A DNA stretch of 8,559 nt from JABMMZ01 sp964600345 (GTDB lineage: Bacteria > Bacteroidota > Bacteroidia > NS11-12g > UBA955), in contig CAZRKA010000142.1 in the NCBI GenBank assembly GCA_964600345.1, forward strand, positions 1 to 8,559, given 5' to 3'. Shown here piece after piece: positions 1 to 6,526 of this stretch. The notes under the pieces were generated by a model. The model had not been told where the DNA came from. It worked only from the letters and a program-made list of their open reading frames with translations, and made no database searches. Made by a program: the position numbers and the translations under genes. Every line of letters begins with the position of its first letter. The first letter of the stretch is position 1.

Positions 1-384
1 GTATACGCCGGTTTAGGCATAAATGATACCATGCAGTTTATCCCCAGCGACGTTAGCACAATTTGTACAGGTATAGCTGCAAGCATGGCAGCTGTTCTGA
101 TGTGCGCCGGTGAAAAAGGCAAACGCACTGCGCTCAAGCACAGCCGTGTTATGATACATCAGCCTTTGGGTGGTGTTCAGGGACAAGCCACAGAAATTGA
201 AATTACGTACAAGGAAATTTCCAAACTGAAGAAAGAACTTTACGATATTATCTCTCTGCACAGCGGGCAGACATACGAAAAAGTTGAAAAAGACAGTGAC
301 AGAGACTACTGGATGACGGCCGAAGAAGCGAAAGCTTACGGCATGGTCGATGAAGTCCTTGTCAGAAGCAAAGACAAAAAATAA
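1..384 (+). CDS. clpP: ATP-dependent Clp protease proteolytic subunit ClpP (5' end missing)
   Basis: This is the C-terminal part (127 codons plus TAA) of the serine peptidase that forms the double-heptamer degradation chamber of ClpXP/ClpAP in the cytoplasm. The reading frame is open from base 1, so the N-terminal third or more lies outside the window. All three catalytic residues are visible. The nucleophile Ser is in GIAASMAA (codon 82-84), the His is in VMIHQPLGG (codon 157-159), and the Asp is in SDRDYW (codon 304-306). Ser-His and His-Asp spacings of 25 and 49 residues match E. coli ClpP (Ser97, His122, Asp171). The segments QGQATEIEI and AKAYGMVDEV are also family hallmarks. The stop shares its last base with the clpX start (TAATG), so the two are co-transcribed and probably translationally coupled. 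The visible part looks fully functional, with no frameshift. The ATG at 31 is internal (Met in DTMQF) and is not the gene start. Confidence 0.97.
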   Translation, partial: VYAGLGINDTMQFIPSDVSTICTGIAASMAAVLMCAGEKGKRTALKHSRVMIHQPLGGVQGQATEIEITYKEISKLKKELYDIISLHSGQTYEKVEKDSDRDYWMTAEEAKAYGMVDEVLVRSKDKK

Positions 385-1619
385 TGGCGAGTAAAAAATC
401 CGGATCTTTCTGCTCATTCTGCGGCAAACCAAAAGAAGAAGCCACAATGCTGATTTCAGGTATTGAGGCGAATATATGTGATGCATGCGTTGAACAGGCT
501 TCTAAAATTGTAGAGGTTGAACTTGGCAATTCCGTTAAAACCAAAAAGCACGGTCACGATTTTCAAATCAATCTGCTTAAGCCCAACGAAATTAAAAAAC
601 ATCTGGATGAATATGTAATCGGACAGGATCAGGCTAAAAAAGTACTATCCGTAGCCATATACAACCATTACAAACGCGTGCTTAACAGCACTGAAAAGGA
701 AGATATCGAAATTGAAAAATCCAACGTGTTACTGGTTGGTGAAACAGGGACAGGCAAAACGCTACTCGTCAGAACCCTGGCGCGTATCCTGAAAGTGCCT
801 TTTTGTATCGCTGACGCAACAGTGCTTACTGAGGCGGGGTATGTAGGTGAAGATGTTGAAAGTGTTATTTCAAGATTGTATCAGGCCAGCGACTACGATG
901 CCGAAGCCACACAGAGAGGTATTGTTTATATTGACGAAATTGATAAAATTGCCCGCAAGGGGGACAATCCCTCAATAAGCCGTGATGTCAGTGGCGAAGG
1001 TGTACAGCAAGGTTTACTTAAACTTCTTGAAGGTACGGTTGCGAACATTGCACCGGAAGGCGGCCGCAAACACCCCGACCAGAAATTTGTAAAAATTGAT
1101 ACACGCAATATTCTCTTTATCTGCGGTGGTGCTTTTAACGGCATTGAAAAACTAATAGCCAAACGACTTAATAATTCGGCAATTGGTTTCCATTCAAGTG
1201 CTAAGGACCGTATCAAAGACAGCGACCTGATTGAACAGATTGCCCCTTCTGATCTTAAATCATTTGGCCTTATTCCTGAAATTATTGGACGCATGCCCAT
1301 GATTACTTACTTACAGCCGCTTGACAGAGATGCACTTAAAAATATATTGATTAAACCCAAAAACGCATTGCTCAAGCAGTATATCAAACTGATGGAATTG
1401 GAAGGTATTAAACTTGTTTTTGACAAGAAAGCTATCGAACTTATAGTCAGTAAAGCAGTTGAATTTAAACTCGGAGCCAGAGGTCTGAGAACAATCTGCG
1501 AAAAACTGATGCTCGATGTCATGTATGAAGCGCCTTCCAAAAACGAAAAAGAAATAACCATCACAGCAGATATGGTGGTCAGCAAACTTGCCGATCTGGA
1601 CAGCAGCAAGGCAGCATAG
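384..1619 (+). CDS. clpX: ATP-dependent Clp protease ATP-binding subunit ClpX
   Basis: This is the AAA+ unfoldase that recognises substrates and threads them into ClpP, 411 residues long and so of usual size. The N-terminal zinc-binding dimerisation domain has four Cys at residues 10, 13, 32 and 35. The AAA+ module follows: Walker A GETGTGKT (119-126), pore-1 loop GYVG (152-155), Walker B IVYIDE (180-185), pore-2 region around GRKHP (227-231), the ClpP-docking IGF tripeptide (267-269), the arginine-finger motif IPEIIGR (Arg303) and sensor 2 GAR (364-366). The IGF loop together with adjacent clpP supports a working ClpXP pair. The ATG at 384 overlaps the clpP stop and gives a normal zinc domain. 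One oddity is Glu120 in the P-loop, where the family normally has Pro (GPTGSGKT or GPTGTGKT); the Lys and Thr that bind nucleotide are intact, so activity is expected. The tail after about residue 385 is short and variable. Confidence 0.98.
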   Translation: MASKKSGSFCSFCGKPKEEATMLISGIEANICDACVEQASKIVEVELGNSVKTKKHGHDFQINLLKPNEIKKHLDEYVIGQDQAKKVLSVAIYNHYKRVLNSTEKEDIEIEKSNVLLVGETGTGKTLLVRTLARILKVPFCIADATVLTEAGYVGEDVESVISRLYQASDYDAEATQRGIVYIDEIDKIARKGDNPSISRDVSGEGVQQGLLKLLEGTVANIAPEGGRKHPDQKFVKIDTRNILFICGGAFNGIEKLIAKRLNNSAIGFHSSAKDRIKDSDLIEQIAPSDLKSFGLIPEIIGRMPMITYLQPLDRDALKNILIKPKNALLKQYIKLMELEGIKLVFDKKAIELIVSKAVEFKLGARGLRTICEKLMLDVMYEAPSKNEKEITITADMVVSKLADLDSSKAA

Positions 1620-1720
1620 CCGGCTTAATTTTTCTTTCATTTTGTAATTTTTTTATTTTATTTGCTCACATCAGGCAACGAATAAAGGATTTCATACTTC
1701 TTAGTATAAATTCTATTCGC

Positions 1721-1819
1721 ATGAAAACTATGGTGAGGCTAATTGCTGCCTTAAAAAATCTCAATTTATTAGGTGTGCTTTTGACCCTTTTTCTGTTTGC
1801 AGAAATAAGGCTCAGCGCT
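1721..1819 (+). other. Sec signal peptide of the giant PKD protein
   Basis: Residues 1-33 have a basic N-region (Lys2, Arg6, Lys12), a Leu/Phe-rich core from about residue 14 to 27 and a polar end ELRLSA-like stretch reading EIRLSA. The likely signal peptidase I cut is after Ala33 (S-A before Gln34). There is no Cys at +1, so it is not a lipoprotein: the first Cys is residue 35, one position later, and no proper lipobox precedes it. An alternative start at Met4 would keep the same signal. No Shine-Dalgarno sequence is visible ahead of either ATG. Confidence 0.85.
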
Positions 1820-4800
1820 CAATGCAAGATAACTTCCAGCGCTCCTGTATGTGTTGGAGAACCCGTTCTCTTTAGCTGTAATTCTATTGGTGCATCTAAT
1901 TTCCAATGGGACTTTAACGGTGAAGGATCTAATAACTCAATTTGTGATCCAAGCTTTGTTTTTTCGAGTCCCGGAGTCAAAACTATTAATCTGTCATTGC
2001 AACTTGCAAATGGCAAAAGCTGTTCATCATCGCTTGTCATCAATGTTCTTCCCAAACCCGTAATCCGCATGAACAGGATAAGTCCGAAAACACAGTGTTT
2101 CGCAAACAATTCTTTTTGCTTTGTCGACAGTAGCCGGGCCGGCGATCCTCAGGATAGCATTTGCAACAGACGTTATGCGTTCGACGACGGAACATTTTAC
2201 AATGTATGGGGCAGCGGGCCCAAAACAATATGCCATAGCTTTCAGGATCCTTCAGGTGGGACGTATGGCCTTACTGTAGAAATTACTTCATGCAATGGCT
2301 GTGTAAGTAAAACGAGATATAATGCCATTGCCGTCGTGTTGCCATCTCTTGGACTTAATTTTACTTCTCCTCAGCCTAGACGCTGCGACAGTGTAATTCT
2401 CTGCATTACCAACAAGTCTCTGGTCCCTTTGGATAGCATTAAAAAGTTTGTATGGGACTGGGGCGACGGATTGCGCGATTCAGGAAGTAAAACCAGTCCA
2501 GTGTTATGGAAAGCCAATATTCCAAACGGCGTCTGTCATTTTTTTAAGACACAGGGCCCCCGAAATGGTGAATTTGACACCAGGCTTACTGTCACTACAT
2601 TCTTCGGCTGTATGGAAACGTTTACTTTTAAAGCTTCAGCAACAAATATTATTATAAAGCCAAAGGTAATTGCAGATCGCGATTCCGTTTGCTTCTCTGA
2701 TCCGGTGATAAATTTCAGTCTGAAAGATGGCCCTATACCACAGGCAGCCAATCCACTTTTTATCTACGAGCAGCCCCCCATACCCGCCAATATTTCGCGT
2801 GCATGGACAGGAACTCACAAATTTTCCGGGCCCGGACCACACAAGATTTTATTCTCCTTTACCAGTACCATTCCGGGTTGCGGCAAAACTGTGTTTGATA
2901 CAATACTGGTACTGGGACCTCAATCCCTGATTGAAGGCAATTCAGGTTCAGGACTCAAATTCATGGATGCGGAGAGGAACTTTCAGTGCACCATTACCGA
3001 TACAGTTAAATTCACCAACCTGTCTAAATTCTATCACAACGACAAAAACTTTAAAGACGATGACAGCACTTACAACGACCCCAAAGGATTCAATAAACCT
3101 CTGGGGCATGCCTTCAATTCATCAGGAACAGGTCAGAATTCTCTCCCGGCTTACAATCAGAAAAGGGGAAATCAGTGTATTGAAAGAATCTGGGATTTTG
3201 ATGACAGGTACTGTCTGCCATGTACCACCGATACCCGTAAAAACGAAAACACAGGAATCAACTGCCGATACAGTAAAGACTCTTTACCCCAGCACTGGTA
3301 TACGCCCTGGGATGAAGTTTATAAAAAGTATTTTGCAGCTAAGCCTCAGATTATAGGTGTATTTAACAAAGACTCCGGCTATGTCATTAAAAAACGCATA
3401 TGGGCGGAAGATTCAATCGCCATTGTCAGAGATACTACACTATACTATGGCAACAACCCCCTTGCTATTTCTACCAAAGATTCTTTCATCTACAACGGAA
3501 TGAAAAAAGTTATGGTCAATGACGCTATCTATGGCAAATCCAAAACTTACATTTCGAAATCCACAAGATTTTATCTTCCGGCAGGTGACACCGTTCATAT
3601 TGACCTTAATAACGGCTTGCCACCTATTAGATTTATTGGTAGCAGATATATTACCGTCCAGCCCGGAAGCACACTTGACCTTCAATCACCAACAGACAAA
3701 TTGCTGTTTAATGTATGGGTTGAGTATACACAGGATACTATTTTACTCAGCGAAGTTCAATCCGGTCAAAAGGTCTGGAAAAAAATAAAAATCAACGGCT
3801 TTGTCAATGGTGACAGCGTGAACCCTGCCACACATCGTCAGTTGTTTTATCTGAGCAATGATGTCAGATGTTATTCGGCGAAGCTTACACAAAAAGACAT
3901 TTGCCATCCTATGGCCTGTGCCAGTGAAACCATTAAAAACCTGTCTCTCTTTCCTCCGTCTGCAAGAAATCTCAGGCATGGCGGAATAACATGTGCAGGC
4001 AACGGCATTTTTGGAATAACCTTTATATTGGATGACAGTAAACCGGGCTGTACCTATACCTGGGCAGAAATTAATCTGGACACGGCTAATAACGCAAATA
4101 ACTGGGTGCCTGCAATAGGCAAAAATCTTAGTCCGGGACAAATATCGATGGGAGGCTTACCACCGGTTAATCCACCTTATCAGGTGCCGATACCGGGCTA
4201 TCAGATGAATGGCGCACCCGGTACACATTATTCTCTTCACTTCAGTAAAAATAGTATCAAAGATACCTTGAACGGATACCTCCACACCGGCTTAATCACA
4301 GGAAACGGCATCTGGAATTCCGGTGTATATCCGAATAACTGCCAGGATACAGTATTCTACCGCAATTTTGCAAAACTGCCGATAATAGACAATAACATTC
4401 GTATCGTTAATATTGCCGAAGGCAGCGAATTCACTAAAATATGCAAAGGCGGCGGCATTTCACTTGCATTTAGTGCAGGCAATGCAAGCAATGCAGATGA
4501 TGCCGATGAACTCATCTGGTCTCTCAGGTCTGAAAACAGTGGTAAATACTATAACCAGATTTATGCGCTTCATGTTACGGAAACCTATGAACGGTTCAGA
4601 AAAGTTCATCCCGATTCAAACTTCCTGATGAATTATCTGAAGGTCGTAAAAAGGGCACAAATGGATAATAAGTTTTACACGAAAGACAGCCAGTACATTC
4701 CGTTGTCGCGCATCAATAAATGGCACACCGAGGCTGATATATCCGAAGTATTTGACCTTGTTAAACCTGCTATGGATGCTCAGAACATTAATATTTTTTC

Positions 4801-6418
4801 TCTGAGTAAAGAAGAAATAGCAGCCAGTATCTGGAATCGTAAAGGCGTTATCGGCAAGGCCTGGACCGGGTCAAAGGGATTTATAGATACATCGGGATAC
4901 GGACATAAAATTCGCTTTAGTATAATCGCCGATCAGAAAAAAATTCTGCATTTCAGAGATACCAGTCTGAGTCCGCTTGAACAGGTAAACGGCGTCAATA
5001 ACAAGACTTATTTTGCTTATTCTTTTACACCTGAATACAACGGTTTCTTTGTTGCTTCACTTAAAATAAAACCAGCCGGTTTACTGAATTCTGAATGTGA
5101 ATCGCCGGGTGGAAATGCTAAAAAAGTTATTGTAGGATTCTACAGCAACATGAATTTCACTGATACTATTATTTGCCACGGTCAGCAAATCAGATCAACG
5201 CCGGAATTCAGATACTTTGAAATATATCCGGAAATCACTTTCCGTATGGTAGACCCGCGTGACTACTGGCACGAACGTATTCAGGAAGCCGGCAATGTCA
5301 ACAGGGAGGGCTTTACAAAAACCGACCTCAATAAGGCCGACGACAATATTTCAGACCCGAAGACTATCTTCGGCAGCTTCCCATATTCGATTACAGGTCT
5401 CGGAAAACCACTCATATTAAGCGGCGGCTCAGGCAGTTTGTATTACAATAAAGATACCGGCGCAGAATATGTTATCCGTACAGCCGCATCAGACAGCACT
5501 GGATGCAGTGACACTCTGAGTCAGAGTATTTATACCACTGCAGCCAGAGCTGTTTTCAAAATTGATCAGACAATAGTTCAATGTAAAACGATTGTCAGCA
5601 TAACAGATTCGTCGTATATCATTGATCCGTGTAAAACAAAATTCAATAACCCTTGCGATCGCATTGTCAAATGGACCATCAACTGGGGAAGTAAAGGTGT
5701 AAATTCACAGAATGTTTTCTTTAATACCCTACCCCAGACTGTCAGTCATTCGTTCGAACACGGTGGTACATATACTATCACAATGAAAATTGAAACCATG
5801 CTGGGTTGCATCAGTATTGATTCCGTTTCATTCTATATACCGGGACCTGTGCCCTCTTTTACTTATACTGACAAAGTGTACTGTATAAACGAAAAAGTTG
5901 AATTCAAAAATACCAGTCAGTATCTGCCGGCCGACAGCAGTATATGGGTTTGGGAATTCGGTGATGAGAAATTTGACTATCAGTATAGTATTATTAATTC
6001 ATCGAATGACACTATGAATCACCGGTATCAGCAGGAAGGAACCTATAAGGTGAGACTTCATAATTATTATAAGTTTCTTATCAATAATCAGTGGCGCACT
6101 TGTATGAGAAGTTTTCCTGATACCACTATTGCCCAGCCCGAAATTACAATTGAAGTTATTGATTGCGATTCCAATTCGTCGGTGGATATTCAACGGTTTA
6201 ATGCCGGAATTGAAATTTACCCGAATCCCGCCATCAACAGCGTTACCATCGTTACACAGGAGGCTACAGAGTTGCTGATCATTGATGCAAAAGGTGCAGT
6301 GATAGAAACAATTTTATGCGACGGCAAGAAAACATTCGACCTGAGACATCTGGCCGGTGGCTTGTATTTTATATGCAGCAGCGACCGCAGAACAGTTGGA
6401 AAACTGATAGTCGAATAG
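1721..6418 (+). CDS. Giant exported PKD/Ig-like multidomain protein with T9SS C-terminal sorting domain
   Basis: This is a 1565-residue protein of unknown function, predicted to be exported by Sec and then placed on the cell surface or released by the type IX secretion system. Residues 1-33 form a signal peptide. PKD-like modules follow at about 35-111 (FQWDF), 120-207 (AFDDG), 215-312 (WDWGDG at 245-250) and 316-398 (weaker). A module beginning near 416 has IWDFDD at 490-495, but its final strands appear only near 707-740. Further Ig-like units lie around 755-905, 908-1140 and 1152-1274, two of them interrupted by charged, probably helical inserts. Two more PKD modules lie at about 1278-1374 and 1379-1475 (WVWEFGDE at 1409-1416), then the sorting domain at 1494-1565. 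Cys is frequent, often near strand starts and as GC near module ends, which suggests disulfides. No catalytic motif was recognised, so an adhesive, scaffold or matrix role is inference. It is flanked by gaps of 101 and 108 bp and closed by a terminator, so it is probably monocistronic. Module boundaries are eye estimates. Confidence 0.9.
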   Translation: MKTMVRLIAALKNLNLLGVLLTLFLFAEIRLSAQCKITSSAPVCVGEPVLFSCNSIGASNFQWDFNGEGSNNSICDPSFVFSSPGVKTINLSLQLANGKSCSSSLVINVLPKPVIRMNRISPKTQCFANNSFCFVDSSRAGDPQDSICNRRYAFDDGTFYNVWGSGPKTICHSFQDPSGGTYGLTVEITSCNGCVSKTRYNAIAVVLPSLGLNFTSPQPRRCDSVILCITNKSLVPLDSIKKFVWDWGDGLRDSGSKTSPVLWKANIPNGVCHFFKTQGPRNGEFDTRLTVTTFFGCMETFTFKASATNIIIKPKVIADRDSVCFSDPVINFSLKDGPIPQAANPLFIYEQPPIPANISRAWTGTHKFSGPGPHKILFSFTSTIPGCGKTVFDTILVLGPQSLIEGNSGSGLKFMDAERNFQCTITDTVKFTNLSKFYHNDKNFKDDDSTYNDPKGFNKPLGHAFNSSGTGQNSLPAYNQKRGNQCIERIWDFDDRYCLPCTTDTRKNENTGINCRYSKDSLPQHWYTPWDEVYKKYFAAKPQIIGVFNKDSGYVIKKRIWAEDSIAIVRDTTLYYGNNPLAISTKDSFIYNGMKKVMVNDAIYGKSKTYISKSTRFYLPAGDTVHIDLNNGLPPIRFIGSRYITVQPGSTLDLQSPTDKLLFNVWVEYTQDTILLSEVQSGQKVWKKIKINGFVNGDSVNPATHRQLFYLSNDVRCYSAKLTQKDICHPMACASETIKNLSLFPPSARNLRHGGITCAGNGIFGITFILDDSKPGCTYTWAEINLDTANNANNWVPAIGKNLSPGQISMGGLPPVNPPYQVPIPGYQMNGAPGTHYSLHFSKNSIKDTLNGYLHTGLITGNGIWNSGVYPNNCQDTVFYRNFAKLPIIDNNIRIVNIAEGSEFTKICKGGGISLAFSAGNASNADDADELIWSLRSENSGKYYNQIYALHVTETYERFRKVHPDSNFLMNYLKVVKRAQMDNKFYTKDSQYIPLSRINKWHTEADISEVFDLVKPAMDAQNINIFSLSKEEIAASIWNRKGVIGKAWTGSKGFIDTSGYGHKIRFSIIADQKKILHFRDTSLSPLEQVNGVNNKTYFAYSFTPEYNGFFVASLKIKPAGLLNSECESPGGNAKKVIVGFYSNMNFTDTIICHGQQIRSTPEFRYFEIYPEITFRMVDPRDYWHERIQEAGNVNREGFTKTDLNKADDNISDPKTIFGSFPYSITGLGKPLILSGGSGSLYYNKDTGAEYVIRTAASDSTGCSDTLSQSIYTTAARAVFKIDQTIVQCKTIVSITDSSYIIDPCKTKFNNPCDRIVKWTINWGSKGVNSQNVFFNTLPQTVSHSFEHGGTYTITMKIETMLGCISIDSVSFYIPGPVPSFTYTDKVYCINEKVEFKNTSQYLPADSSIWVWEFGDEKFDYQYSIINSSNDTMNHRYQQEGTYKVRLHNYYKFLINNQWRTCMRSFPDTTIAQPEITIEVIDCDSNSSVDIQRFNAGIEIYPNPAINSVTIVTQEATELLIIDAKGAVIETILCDGKKTFDLRHLAGGLYFICSSDRRTVGKLIVE
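6200..6415 (+). other. T9SS type A C-terminal sorting domain (Por secretion tail)
   Basis: The last 72 residues of the giant protein match the type A sorting domain used by Bacteroidota. IEIYPNP (Tyr1500-Pro1503) opens the domain, NSVTI is the next strand, a middle strand ELLIIDAKGAVI follows, and LAGGLYFI (1544-1551) precedes a terminal strand ending KLIVE at the stop. Family knowledge says this tail directs cargo through the outer-membrane T9SS translocon and is usually removed. None of the T9SS machinery genes is in this window. Confidence 0.93.
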
Positions 6419-6438
6419 CAAATTAAATTCAATACCTG

Positions 6439-6480
6439 AACAGGAGTAGTCCGGCCAAGATTACTCCTGTTTTTATTTTA
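6439..6480 (+). terminator. Intrinsic (rho-independent) terminator after the giant PKD gene
   Basis: The arms 6439-6451 and 6459-6471 pair over 13 bp: ten Watson-Crick pairs, then one G-U wobble, then two further pairs. The loop is the 7-base cggccaa, and a T-rich run (ttttt, a, tttt) starts at 6470. It begins 20 bp after the stop codon of the large gene and lies 47 bp upstream of the recQ start, so it separates the two transcripts. The stem is near-symmetric but the T-run lies only on the + side, so it acts for + strand transcription. Confidence 0.9.
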
Positions 6481-6526
6481 TAAATTTCCTGAGGCGCTTA
6501 ATTTGTTTTAATTTAGCACTTCGTTT

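Noticed and set aside
13..486. Antisense open frame of 157 codons across clpP/clpX
   Set aside because: It lies opposite two certain genes, has no recognisable motif and is explained as a shadow of their codon use.
1606..1660. Possible terminator after clpX (palindrome AGCCGGCT followed by T-rich sequence)
   Set aside because: The palindrome is 8 bp with no loop, and no stable stem with a loop can be drawn. The T-richness is general to the gap.
1657..1664. Possible Bacteroidota -7 element (TTTATTTG versus TAnnTTTG) ahead of the giant gene, with TTTC at 1635-1638 as -33
   Set aside because: Both boxes have mismatches and the spacer is 18 bp in very AT-rich DNA, where such matches arise by chance.
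1694..1707. Small inverted repeat ATACT-ttct-AGTAT just before the giant gene
   Set aside because: The stem is only 5 bp and AT-rich, so it cannot be separated from chance.
1819..1826. Possible lipoprotein cleavage at Cys35 of the giant protein
   Set aside because: The residues before the Cys (LSAQ) do not form a lipobox, where a small residue (Gly, Ala or Ser) at -1 is expected. A T9SS tail fits ordinary signal peptidase I cleavage.
2448..3356. Several alternative-frame + strand open frames of 67-141 codons within the giant gene
   Set aside because: They show no domain, signal or start context and lie wholly inside a long frame whose modules are recognisable throughout.
6485..6516. Possible recQ promoter: TTTC at 6485-6488 and TAATTTAG at 6509-6516
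   Set aside because: Each box has one mismatch to the Bacteroidota consensus. The 20-bp spacing is right, and a promoter must lie hereabouts, but the match is too weak to call and would leave only a few leader bases.
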